From: Stagonosporopsis chrysanthemi
Taxonomy: Eukaryota > Ascomycota > Dothideomycetes > Pleosporales > Didymellaceae
Length of the DNA stretch: 64,000 nucleotides
Reading direction: 5' to 3'
Assembly: GCA_022560025.1 (NCBI GenBank)
Contig: JAFISE010000037.1
Location: 1 to 64,000, forward strand
The notes below the pieces were generated by a model. The model did not search any database. It was not told where the DNA came from and saw only the letters and a list, made by a program, of their open reading frames with translations. Below, piece after piece: positions 11,401 to 22,110 of this stretch (its first letter is position 1; each line of letters begins with the position of its first letter). The position numbers were made by a program, and so were the translations under genes.

Positions 11401-12075
11401 TCGTGGTCTCTTTGCCGTACGAGTTGAACTTCTTCGGACGCTGAGGTAGAGAAGATGGAATGGAGAGCTGTGAAGAATGTGAGTCAAAGATCATGTTGTT
11501 GTGCCGAGGGCGATAGGAATAGACGTCCTGATACATGGGGAGGACTCCGGGAGAAGGCATGATGATGAAGGGGAGAGAAAGAGTCAAGAGTATGAATGGA
11601 TGTACAATGGTAGAGAGTGTGAACAAGTAGGAAGTACAGGGATGTGAGATAGATAGCGGTAGGACTGTGAGACGAAGGAGGAGCAATGATGGGCGGAGGG
11701 AGGGTATTTATGCTCTGCATCCGTGCCATGCAAGATCGACGCCACGGATACTGGACATGTGGATGGTACGGCGCAAGCGGTCGTTTGCATAAATGCACAT
11801 GCGGGCTGGACGGGGGCGTTTGAACTTACTCCACGAGCTGTGTACCAGCCACTCATACCAAGAAACTCAGAGATGTTCTTCATATCATTGGGCCTGGTGT
11901 ATTCCAGGACGCCCTTTCCGTGGCCATGGGGATCCTTGTTGCCGTCGAACTTGTTGATGGAGCGCTGCGTAGGATCGCGCGACGCGGAAGAGTTGTCGGC
12001 AGATCGAGACGGCGGCTGCTGCTGCGGCTGCTTCTGCTTCTGCTTCTGAGCGTTTTGCTTCGCCGGGCCAGCCAT
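8474..12075 (-). CDS. Argonaute protein (QDE-2/AGO type)
   Basis: There are eight exons: 12075-11830, 11467-11208, 11157-10734, 10685-10135, 10087-9753, 9695-9444, 9394-9094 and 9044-8474. All splice phases agree and give 979 aa, normal for the family. The N-terminus is Gln/Lys-rich. Next come the N domain and linker (SSLPQRPKKFNSYGKE; VDLDAEEGRQPG), PAZ (KKKYNINVTLGVPVV...), MID (GRWRLDGRKFAMNNQ...) and PIWI. PIWI keeps the slicer tetrad: Asp708 (GADVSHP), Glu750 (GNRVEMI), Asp786 (YIRDGVSEGQ) and His880 (RPIHYHCIL). It should bind small RNAs and cut complementary RNA in the cytoplasm, for quelling and virus or transposon defence. No Dicer or RdRP gene lies in this window. The first intron is long (about 360 nt), and the exon 2 start at 11467 is the least certain boundary; CCTCAG slightly downstream is an alternative. 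Confidence 0.93.
11705..11712 (-). promoter_or_regulatory. Possible internal TATA element in Argonaute intron 1
   Basis: On the minus strand this reads CATAAATA. It is followed by a CT-rich tract and an ATG at 11560 that is in frame with Argonaute exon 2. It could drive a shorter isoform, or it could be a chance match in a long intron. Confidence 0.3.
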
Positions 12076-14498
12076 GGCGAGCTCTGTGACCAGTCAGCGC
12101 TGAGTATGATTGGGCGTGGTGTTACAACGCGCATGCAGGAAGCCGTTTGACCGCTTCCGCGCTGCGAAGAGCCGTTCCCACGACAAGGCGGGCTCACTGT
12201 GACTGGCTGAAGCTGCAACAGGTGACGTACCTTGATCTCACACCTGTGAGCCGGTGGATTGGCCGAACGTGAATGCGTTTGCGTATGCGCCGCTGAGCGG
12301 TCTAGGTTTGGTCAGTGAGAATGTTCGAAAGAATGAGCTGGATACCTATGTGCTCAAATGGGAAAAGGCAGTCCAAATTGAGAACGGGGTAAGCTATGTG
12401 AGCGCAGCGTACCAAAACGGAGTGTCGAGACGGTGATGCGATGTGTTAGAAACGGTGGTGTAGGTGAGGTGATGAAGGGGGAGTTCGAAAGATTAAATCA
12501 GTGGGGCATGTGCGGTGGCGTCAAAACAGACCAGGCAAGCGCGCATGGACACCATGGCGACGACCGTAAGCAGTGTGCGGGGGACAAGCACGTGAGCTGG
12601 TCGCTGCCAATGTGCAGGCTGCACAGCATTTGGAGGTACTATGGACGAGTGTACATACCTTGAAGACTTGAGCGAAGGTCAGACCTGCACAGGCGTGCTA
12701 CCTGCAGTGGAGCTTGTCGAGCCTGCTCGTGTGGATGCTGATGACGAAGGCGTTGGCGTTGAAGTGGCGTTGTAGGGGAACGCTTTTGCGATGGACCAGT
12801 TCCCAAGTTGCTAACTGGAGAAGTAGAGCGTAGCTGTGGGGTGGAGAAGACAGCTCGGAGGCCTCGTAGAAGCTGCTTATATGCCCTCAGGGTCAACACT
12901 TATCCGCGCTAGGCGGCTAGTGCGGCTCCCCACAGCGTGAGGCTGGTGAGAGAGAGATCTTCCCGGTGGTGAGAGCTGTACAGAGAGAAAGGGAAAGAGA
13001 GAGGTTCTCGCGGAGGTGAGGTTGAGGCGCGGCCAGAGGTTGAGACGACAAAGAGACAGACAGGCTTAACGCAAGGCCCAGGACAAACACCAAGCTCAGA
13101 TTCACGGACGGAACTGCTGTAGCAGTGTACGGAGAGTAAACCAAAATGTCAGGATAGTGGGTCTGACATCGAGTGCGGCCATGGTCCAATGTGAAGCTCA
13201 ATAGGAAGGGCTTTGGCACACCCGGCATGCGAGCTACTGATCCTCATGGATCACGCAGCTTCGCAAGCAAACACCGCAAGCCAACCTTCCAACACACCGA
13301 GACTTCCATCTGTCCTCTAGGTATGGTCAGGATCCAGGATAAGTACGGCGCCTGCTTAAGGCCTTCGGCAGCCACGCCATATCGTCACACCCCAGCACCA
13401 CCAGGTCCAGCTCTTGCACCAACATCAACCGCAGCAAGCGAACAGCAAGCGAAAAGCAACGACGTACGAGTTCACAGCCACCTAAAACATTCCGGAACCC
13501 ATATCTCTTACACTCCGCCCCTAAATCCCAACCCAGCGCTTTCAGCGGCAGCCTCCCCGCCAGCCTTCTTCCTCTCTGACGCGCGTCACTTCTCAGCGCA
13601 TTGCATCACACAACGCCCGGCACATCGGTCCCTCAACCTATCACTCATCCTTCTTACACAACATTTCTCGCGTTGTGCGGACCCGTTTCGATAAGGCATC
13701 TGAGCAGGGGATAAGGAACTTCAGGCATGGTGCCAGACGGATGGTGCGAGGTTGGAACAAAGCTCGCTTGTGGCGACGGACGTGGGCCAATGATCGGCGA
13801 TGCGGAGGGTGGGGCGCACGACGCGAGATGAATGTGTGATGGCTGTGTGACACGAGTGTAGGATGTTTGCATGAGTTGGTAAAGACATTGATGTGCTTTG
13901 TCATTTTTTGCTCGGTGAGGAGGGGCTGATGAGCAGGGGGTCAGGGATCAAGGTCAGTAGATGGTTTGGAGGGAGACAGATGACTTTCGGGTAGCATCAC
14001 GAAGGAACGTTCCAGTGACGAATCGTGAGATGGATAATTGAATTTATGTCTTGGGTGGAGCAACGCCAGGCCGTGCCAGATTTTCTCATAGACATTCTCG
14101 CAATCGCGAGGAGACCAATTGCTGAAATTTTCAACGCCATAACTGCAGACTACCTCCAACGTTCATGGCCGCTTCCCAGATCAACGATGTGAGCGATGTG
14201 AGATGCCTGCTTACAAAAAGAGGGCATCCCGGGAGGCGCATGCAATAAATGGAGTGTATGAGATGATTGCAGAGCTGCTCATAATCAATGACAATCGCCT
14301 TGACGACGACGTCGTTTCAATCGTAGCTTTGTTGTTAATATCGTCTGCTGGTGGGAGATGGTGAACGGCCGTGTTGAGGCTTTGATAATATGGACTACCC
14401 TCGCCCAGCTAGGCATCCGGCAGCGACTGTACATTGCAGCCTGTGCGAGCCGACTCGGCTGGGCGACACAGTGTAGAAGAGAAAGTACCCCGGCCAGT
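12076..14498. other. Long intergenic region between Argonaute and RNA14
   Basis: This 2.4 kb stretch has no gene I can support. It contains the divergent promoter of Argonaute, some GAGA-rich sequence (about 12945-13010) and the 3' flank of RNA14. On the plus strand, an arginine- and tryptophan-rich frame without an ATG ends near 13840. I could not link it to a start codon or family. Confidence 0.45.
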
Positions 14499-17400
14499 CT
14501 ACTGCGGCCAAACAAGTCCTTGAGGGCCGGGGTTGCCGTACTTCTCTTGTATGCTCTGCAGTTGCTGTGCCGTTGTCGCTGTGGTACCCCATCGTGGCGC
14601 GGACTGTCCTTGGGCGTGACCTGGCAACGTAGGGATTGGGATCGCGGCGATGTTGCGCAAGATGTTGACCAGGCCTTCAGGCTTGAAGCGTGTCTCGCGG
14701 TAGGTATGCGCAGCTGGGATAATGCCAAGCAGGAAGTTGATCTCTCGTGGCAAAGGAGTTGGGCCTGGGGGCAGTCCGATCGGTGTGCTGCCGCTAGCGG
14801 CCATATTACGTCGTGCAGCATCGAGGCGACGTCCCGCAGCACCCTTGAGTGGCGACTCGCCGCGAGCGAGCTTGCGAGGCTGCACGCTTTCATCGGCATC
14901 CTCCAGGGGTCGTTTGGGCGAGTGCGTAGCGACTGGGAGGTGGGTAAGGCGTGGAGAATTCAGAATATTCTGTGCTGGTGACGCGATGCGTGGTTCTTGC
15001 GCCTGCACTGGAGGCGCAACGGGCATGGCCTCCTCAATGGAAGGCATGACGGAGGGCATTGTCGGCATCACTGGCTTCATCTGTGTCCTGGGTGAGATGA
15101 TTGGGCGCACTGTCGTGGGATCGAATGTCGGGCTCGCAAATCGTCGCGAGAAACGCTGCAACTGTGGGTCTTCAGGGAAGAGTGTAGCCATGCGCTGCTC
15201 CATTTTCGTGATTTGAGCCAACTCGCCAAAGTGCGCTTCGTACTCGTGGAAGAACAAGAACAAAGGCTTGGTTCTTGGAACGTTCTCAGGCTTCGCTGTC
15301 AGCTTGCCTACTATTGTCTCAAAGACAGCTCGTGCATCTGAGAGCATCAGCAAAGAATGATCGCTAGGGACATGCTTAGACTTACTAGTAGAATCGTTGA
15401 GCTTGATAAGGTGCTTGATATATTCAAGTGCAAAGTGCTCATCCTCAGGAAACAATTTCATACCACGCTCGAAAATCTTGCCAGCAGCTGGATCCTGGTA
15501 ACAGTGGTGTTCAATTTGTGCGCTGGCAACGTATGCATCACTGAGCAATTTGCCTTTCCTGCGGGCCTCTGTGAAGATACCACGGAAGCCAGCGACTTCA
15601 GAATTGTTTCCACCCTTGCCCTGTACACGTCTAATTGCCTGCATCAAGGCAACCCAAGCAAATGTCAGTGTCTTCTTGAGCGTAAGGGTCTGTGCGTTAT
15701 ATCCAGCTGAGATAGCATGCATTTGCATGTTGAAAGCAGCCTCTTTCTCTTGAGCCCTCTTGAGCGTCTCAGCCTCAGCATCCTCGTCTGCATCTTCGGA
15801 GTTGTTCTGGGCGATGGCTCGAGCTGCATCGTCAGCGGCTTTCTGAGCGTCAAAAGCCTCCCTTGCACGAGCGATCGAGTGCTCTTCACGTTTCTTCGTC
15901 TTTGCAGTGAGATCATAGAGAGTATCCAGCAAGTCCATGTAGGGCTTCTTGACAGCGTTGCCTTTGGCGACAATGCCTGCCTGTCCCTCCTCGAACCCAG
16001 TGCTGAGCTCGACTTGATTCCCTTTCCTGAAGGCCAAGAGACAGCTTTCTGGGTTGGCCTTGATACCATCATCCAAGAACTTCTCTCCCTCATCAGGTAA
16101 GCCATTCTCGTAGCTCCATTCAGCTGCTTCGTACCAAAGCTCTGGCCAGAAGCGGAGTGACCTTAGCGCACTCTTGTAGATGTGCAGAACACGCTTGTTG
16201 TACAGGGCACGGTCATCGACTGCACATTCGAGCGGATCACTCTTCTCCCACTGTATCCATTGCTTCCAGAGTTTCACCTGGTTCATAAAATGGTCGTGGC
16301 CATCGAATCCTGGTGCGGGCGGCAGCTTTGGCAATGTGGTCTTGTCGAGACCTCGTGTGATGTTGTTGTCGAGAACGTTGATGGCGCTTCGTGCAGTCAT
16401 GTAGGATGGGGACTTCTCCTGGAGGTTCTTGCGGCCCTAGAACGATGTCAGTGTCGTGCTTCAAAACTCATGTCAGGTTTGGCGCTTTACCGTAACCTTG
16501 TTGAGACCCATTTCGAATCGGTCGTAGTCACGCCAAATTTCCAGAGTTGCTCCAGTAGGAATGGAAACTGCCCTCTGATACAATTTCCGCAAAGTGTCCA
16601 TCTTCTGCATGTCCTGCCAATTCGTGCCGCCGAGGACACCTGGAGCGGATTTTTGCAGTTCAATGTAATCAAGCCAAAGCTTGCCGGCATCAACATCAAT
16701 GCCTACTTGACCCAGCACGAACTCGTATGCCGCGACAATTGTCTCTCGGCTTTTGCCACCTGTGTCATTTGTAAGGTTGAATCGGCGGCGAACGAAATCG
16801 ATGTAGCATTGGAATACAGGAACGTAAGCACCATTTGGCACTGCATTGGCGAACAGCTGCTCCACTCTTGGAAGCTCGTCCAGCTCCGTCTCGAAGTTGA
16901 TGTAGTCGACCCATATCTCACCCTAAACTAGTCAGCGGCTGGCATTTGCCTTCAATTCTTTGATGCGTACCGCTGTGGGAAATTGCTCTAAGAAGCGGTT
17001 GTAGACGTCGCGTGCCTCATCGTATTTATGTCGCTTGCGTTGCTCTTCAATAAGACTCAGCCATGCCTCGATGTCACCTCGTGGGTCTTCTTGGATGCGG
17101 TCGTTGAGTATGCCAATGCGATCCTGAGGAAGACGAGCCTTGGGCAAAGAAGCAGAAATAGGAGCAGGGGTAACAGAAGCAGTCGCCTGGCGAGCAGGTT
17201 CGACAGTCAGAGAACCTGCTGACTTAGTAGCGTCTGGAACAGGCGTAGTGCCATTGACTGGAACAGAAGCAATAGAGGGAGCAGACTCATTGACAGCGAC
17301 AGAAGCAGAGACGGATGAAGCATCCTGATCTTGTGCACTATGTAACTGTACATCTGGTGTGGGAAGTGTATTGTTTGGAGTGTTTGTAACTGAACGCTGC

Positions 17401-17783
17401 GGGGTCTCTGCATCCTCAAAGGCGCGCAGTAATGCAGGGGCTGCCATCTTCGGCGCCGCAACAGGCTCCTCTTCCTCATCCTCGCTCTCATCAACGAACC
17501 CACCAATGGTGCGCGGCTGCTTTGCTGGTGTAGGCGCAGCAGATGTATCCGCAGAAACGGGTCTCAAGCCGTTCTCACCCTGGTTGTCAGCTGAGGGAGG
17601 TGACTTTGTTGGTGATGCTGACTGCTCGGACTGAACAGGCTCCCCGGCGATGTCTGTAATGCCGGCAGGATCGTACTCTTCATCGTCAGCGGTCGGCTGG
17701 TCGTCAGCTGCAGGCCAAGGCGCAGCAGGATCGTATTCTTGCTCCTGCGACCGGAGGAAGGCAAGCTCTGCGTCGTCGGCCAT
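14499..17783 (-). CDS. rna14: mRNA 3'-end-processing protein RNA14 (CstF-77 homologue)
   Basis: There are three exons: 17783-16971, 16922-16491 and 16436-14499. The introns are 48 and 54 nt, and the product is 1060 aa. The first 200 residues are disordered and acidic or Ser/Thr/Pro-rich. The HAT-repeat array starts with DRIGILNDRIQEDPRGDIEAW and YDEARDVYNRFLEQFPTA. It continues with IWVDYINFETE, KLWLDYIELQK, LEIWRDYDRFEMG and KRVLHIYKSALRSL. The C-terminus has a Pro-rich segment and ends in the short monkeytail-like helix region (about residues 960-1000) that in yeast binds Rna15. RNA14 is a dimeric scaffold of cleavage factor IA that positions poly(A) cleavage in the nucleus. Length and repeat order fit filamentous fungal orthologues. 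Confidence 0.93.
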
Positions 17784-18355
17784 GGCTGTGATCTGACGAG
17801 GAATTGGGGAGAACTATTGTGGTCGATTAGATTCAGCCGCAGAAAGCGACGAATGATGCTAGGGCGTGAGTCGCGCGAAGGAGCTATGTCGCAGACAATA
17901 AGCTCTTTGTCGCGTGAGTGTCGCCAGAAATGAGCGGCTAGGCGTCGCGCGCAAGCGGGAACAGCAACACTTTGTGTTGCGACAGTCGGTCGCTGTCTTA
18001 GAGGCCGTAGAGGCTGCGTTGAGATGTGCGAAGGTGACGTGGTGCTACGCGGTGTCGCGGAGGTGGTTGTACGCCGAAGATGAGGAGCAAAGGTTGCTCA
18101 CATTCGGCCGGCTTGAAGCGCGCTTTGGCTTGGCAGTGGCTGGTCGTAGCAGCGATGTCATCGTCAGGCACAGAACAGCATTGCGCTCTCATTCTGAACG
18201 TTGACACTTCCGGTAGCTTTAGTGTGCTCGAATACATATTTCGAGTTGCATAGATATAGACGTGAAAGCGTCTTCGAGCGTCTTCAGTCTTGAATAGACA
18301 TATACCTTCCTTTACAGCTACCTGGCGCGACCGGACCTTGACAGGCGCATACACC
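17784..18355. promoter_or_regulatory. Shared divergent promoter of RNA14 and UNC-50
   Basis: A 572 bp gap between two genes transcribed away from each other. It contains CG-rich sequence and a repeated cgtcttcgagcgtcttc near 18267. No clear TATA box is seen for either side. Confidence 0.45.
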
Positions 18356-19295
18356 ATGAATCCTCAAATACAGCTCCCACGACCAAATGGCGGGCCCTCA
18401 AATTTCGGATCAACACCATCGACACGGCGGAATGAGGTCCGCATGCCACGCTTCTTCAAGCGTCTGTTCAAATTTCCACAGATGGACTTCGAGATGGCTA
18501 TATGGGAGATCATGAGCTTGATTATCGCACCCAAGAAGGTTTTCAGGCAGATATACTACCATGTAAGACTTATACAAAACGATTGAAGTGTTCCAAAGGC
18601 TGACACACGCAGAAACAAACCACCAAGACATATCATCGCCCAGACCCATCATTCACCTACCTCCTCTCGTTCTTCCTCACACTGACATCCCTCGCCTGGG
18701 GGTTCGCGTACGCCGACGGCTTCACACAAACGCTGCATATCACGCTCGTCTTCATATTCGTACACTTCCTCCTGCTGTCGCTCGTCACAGCGACATTGTT
18801 CTACTTTCTGGTTGGCCGTTTATTAGGGCCAGGAAACTCATTGTTGCCCGGGCGGAGACGAGGCCTGTACAACCTGAGCGACGGCGAGAGCAAGGAAGAG
18901 TTGGAGTTTGGATATTGCTGGGACGTGTCGATACGTGCCTTTGTGCCGGTCTGGGTCTTTCTCTACGTTGTGCAGTTCTTGTGCATGCCGCTGGTAGGCA
19001 CGAATCACTGGTAAGTGCCTGAACCCACGTTGAAACAAGCGGTCGCTAACATGGTATCAACAGGGTCTCTCTGCTTCTCGGAAACACGCTCTACGTCTTC
19101 GCGCTTACCTACTACTTTATCATCACATTCCTTGGCTACAATGCGCTGCCATTCCTACACCACACCGAGCTCCTCCTTGTACCTGTCGCAATAGCTACCA
19201 TACTGTGGTTCATTTCGCTATTTGGTTTCAATATGGCGAAACACTTCGCGCCGGTTCTCTGGGCGGGTGCCAGGCTGCGGAAACAGGTTGGTTGA
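18356..19295 (+). CDS. unc50: UNC-50/GMH1 family Golgi membrane protein
   Basis: There are three exons: 18356-18562, 18613-19010 and 19064-19295. The splice sites are GTAAGA/CAG and GTAAGT/CAG, and the product is 278 aa. After a short Pro-rich N-terminus comes the family start, FFKRLFKFPQMDFEMAIWEI then RQIYYHKQTTK, a cytosolic segment. Five to six hydrophobic segments follow, among them LLSFFLTLTSLAWGFAYA, LVFIFVHFLLLSLVTATLFY, FVPVWVFLYVVQFLCMPLV, LLLGNTLYVFALTYYFII and LLLVPVAIATILWFISLFGF. Yeast Gmh1 is a Golgi protein that interacts with Arf-GEFs Gea1/2, and nematode UNC-50 is needed for receptor trafficking. The length matches fungal homologues. The exon junctions are all in phase. Confidence 0.92.
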
Positions 19296-20038
19296 GTGGA
19301 CGAGTACCAGGCTTAACGATGGCTATACAAACCATACTCAAAAGCATGCGCCATGACAGAGAAGCGTGGTGATTCCTTCGTCTTGCATATTTTAGCGACT
19401 GAAGCATTTCAAGCGGCGTTTGTGGATAGTAGCGTGGATAGTAGCATGGTAATGCATATGTTCGCATGCAAAAATGTTCGTCCTGTGATCATCCGCGTCA
19501 CAACATTCGTGAGGACCCGCAATGACAATGAACGCTGAACTGCCTCTCTTCTCGATGCGGACTTCGTAACTCCAGATACTGATGTCATGTACAGGAACTG
19601 TGACGACTCAAGCGGATGAATTAGCTAGCAAAGCCGAGGTGCACATCGAGGACGGATCTTACTACCAACACCACACAACACTCACCCACTCAACGCCGCC
19701 ACAGCGAAGCAGAACATCATGGCCAAGGAAAATCAACTATGAAGTTCCCGATGAAATTGTTCTTCGAGTGGGCATCGAATCAGTGATACCAAAAACGGAA
19801 CAACTCTCAAACGTACCGTCACAGTACCCACCACGGTACTAGAGCATGAGTCCACGCCAACTCCTCCCGAGCAATACAAAACGATATGCAAAAAGAACGA
19901 ACCTCTCCGAATGGGTACTGATTAAAGCTGATGTCTAGCGTGGAGCGCTGGCAGGCCTCGGCTCAACACAGCAAAGCAAAAATGCAGACCACCACCTCAA
20001 CCAGCACCACCATCTCAAAGACGCAAAAAGAATCATAT
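19296..20038. other. Intergenic region
   Basis: This is the 3' flank of UNC-50 followed by sequence without a recognised gene, up to the tRNA-Asp on the opposite strand. gtggatagtagcatgg-type short repeats occur near 19425-19450. Confidence 0.4.
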
Positions 20039-20125
20039 CTCTCCGACGGGGAATCGAACCCCGGCCTCCTGCGAGCTGTTCCGAAGAATGACAAGCAGAA
20101 ATACTGACCACTATACTATCGAAGA
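20039..20125 (-). tRNA. tRNA-Asp(GTC) with a 15-nt intron
   Basis: On the minus strand the acceptor TCTTCGA pairs with TCGGAGA (one T-G pair), with discriminator base G. The D arm TAGTATAGTGGTCAGTA is standard. The anticodon stem TCTGC/GCAGG encloses TTGTCA, then 15 nt (TTCTTCGGAACAGCT), then C. So the anticodon is GTC and the intron lies after position 37, the canonical place. The T arm is CGGGG-TTCGATT-CCCCG. All arms are intact and the spliced length is 72 nt. Confidence 0.92.
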
Positions 20126-20853
20126 TATCCAACTTTGAGCTGGGAAGAGATGTGATCGATGGAAGAATCACGACCTGTACAACTTATTTAGCTAGTGACT
20201 GGGGGAGACGGTCATGTAGTGAGTATTGTAAACCAATCCAGGACAAGAAACAGGTGTCAAGGGATGGGTGTTGAGGACGAAAATTTTCAGTGGAGACAGG
20301 GGCACGCTAGATTGGTACACACCGCTCAGAAGACCCGACGATGAGAACTCCCGCTCATGCGAAAGTCGACACCTAGGATTTCCGAATTGATCAGGGGGTA
20401 GGTATAGGAGACAGCTTCGTGCCGAGAACTATTCAGTGCCTCACGCTCACAGTCTGAGACGGCAGTCTTCGAGCACGCATCAGGTACTGAGGCCCTCAGG
20501 AGATACTGTGAGCTTAATGTTGTTTATTGCAGCTACTCTTCAAGATTACTCCAGAGCACTTGCCTCCTGAGGTAGTACCTCTCTCAATTGCTTAGTGGTC
20601 TTATCGCACTACTTTCAGTGCCTCTCATATCGTCAGTCCCTCTTTAGTCACTCATGCGCATGATCGTGAAGACTCATACTGATCCCAGGATGTGCTTCTC
20701 TCACTTTCGACTTTGGTACTTGCTGTAGAACGGGCCAGCGATTTGACTTCTCTTACCTGAGTGGCTCGTTGTTGGCTTACCGCGTCCTTCTCTTCTATAT
20801 CGGTATATTCGTTTGCCAAAACCCCTACGATCACATCCTCGACCTTCTTCACG
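20126..20853. other. Intergenic region upstream of the BTB pseudogene
   Basis: No gene is recognised. A small imperfect inverted repeat (ccctcaggag near 20494 and ctcctgagg near 20564) is the only structure I noticed. Confidence 0.35.
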
Positions 20854-21752
20854 ATGACGGTCCCGAGAGCTCGACACGCATCCAGAAAAATGAGCTTAAA
20901 AAGGTGCTTACGCAGCAGAGAACCGATTCTTGTCTATAGCCACTAATAAATTCCAGCGTCGGTAAAGGAATCGTCAGCTTTCGCCTACCAAATTATTCCC
21001 GCCACTACACCGTCCACAAAGACCTGATCTGTCGCACATCCTTGTTCTTCAAATCCAGTCTGCAGAAGGAACGCAAAGACATCCATGGTGCTTGCTCTAT
21101 CTGCTTCGAAGATCAAGACCCGAGCTTAAAAGACATCACCTTCTGCAGTGCGTGCGGTCAAAACTTCCACGAAGCCTGTATCGACGAGTGGCCCGAAATC
21201 AAAGCTACCTGTTCCATGTGTAGGGCGACATGGACCAGCGAACCGTAGCTCTCACACGTCGCGATTGATCAAGAACTAGACAACGATGCGGTGCAGGTTT
21301 ACGTTGATTGGCTCTATTCTGGGAAAACACGCACCGACGAATCCATCGACCGTAAGACAGACGATCTTAACCTCGTCATAATGAAGTGCTGGGAACTCTC
21401 CAAGGCATTTCGCGATACAACATTCTTGTTTGCTATCATCCGGATTTTCTTCACCGAGGCCAAAGCACAGTTCTCGAGTCGGAGTGTCAAGTTCGCCTTT
21501 GATAAAAAGAATAACAATCTGAAAATGAGAGATTTCGTCATCAAGCTCTTTGCAGCAAGGCTCGACAAGCAGTGGTTCAAGAAAGAGAGTGGCAAGTGGC
21601 CGAAGGCGTTTGTGCAGGAGCTGGCGGACCTTCTGGAGCTTACGCTTGTAGGAACGAGAAGATGGAATTTTGAGGAGGCAAAGAAAATCTTTTTTGAACA
21701 AATGGAGAAAACCGATGCAAGACACGTGGTCGATCCGGTGTCAGAAGGATAG
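20854..21752 (+). pseudogene. BTB-domain protein with internal RING finger, broken by an in-frame stop
   Basis: A probable short first exon (ATG at 20854) joins by a weak GTGCTT donor and the acceptor ttccag (ending 20956) to an open frame. That frame reads VGKGIVSFRLPNY, then YTVHKDLICRTSLFFKSSL, which is the first half of a BTB/POZ domain. It is followed directly by a RING-like zinc finger (CSICFEDQDP, FCSACGQNFHEACIDEW, CSMCRATW). The second BTB half then follows: DAVQVYVDWLYSGKTRTDE and a helical tail to 21752. A TAG at 21246-21248, in the same frame, separates the RING from the second half. No splice pair that keeps the frame removes it. BTB proteins with a RING inserted in the loop are, as far as I recall, a fungal family of unknown role, presumably ubiquitin-ligase related. 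This copy should be non-functional or make only a truncated BTB-RING. Confidence 0.65.
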
Positions 21753-22110
21753 TATGATTCTGATGATGATACCTCGCTGCCAGTCTTACTTCGCAACACT
21801 CTACCGTCCGACTGCTGTACTCTAAAAAGTCGCGAGCTCGGACGTACGGCTTGGCATGAGCGGGGAGTGCATTCAGCGTAACATCGCTATAATCATTCAC
21901 AGTCAAGATGCGCTATGAAATCAGCATTGCTACATGCTGAGCATGAGCCTCCAACCACTACTTCACCGGAGGTCAAGTACAGCGGTAGTGTGCATTTCCA
22001 GTCTCCTGCTGTGGTCTTTTGGTTCCTGCTCCCTCTTCTACTATCTGCCTGAGTCAAGATCATTTCTGCAGTTTTGTAATCAGCAATCTATCTCTCGTTC
22101 CTCCACTAGT
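21753..22110. other. Intergenic region, nothing recognised
   Basis: A short convergent gap between the broken BTB gene and the minus-strand gene ending at 22111. Confidence 0.4.

Noticed and set aside
8474..12075. Argonaute plus neighbours as a prokaryotic-style defence island
   Set aside because: This is a eukaryotic genome, and the neighbours (HNH protein, RNA14) are separated by long gaps and are not functionally linked by sequence.
13500..13843. Plus-strand Arg/Trp-rich frame ending near 13840
   Set aside because: It has no ATG, no family motif and no convincing splice to an upstream exon. It could be a last exon of a small gene, but I cannot support that.
14285..14981. Frames of 200 codons on both strands at the RNA14 3' end
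   Set aside because: They overlap the RNA14 coding exon and its 3' flank and have no motif.
20490..20575. Inverted repeat ccctcaggag / ctcctgagg as a possible structured RNA or transposon end
   Set aside because: The arms are short and imperfect, with no target-site duplication or transposase nearby.
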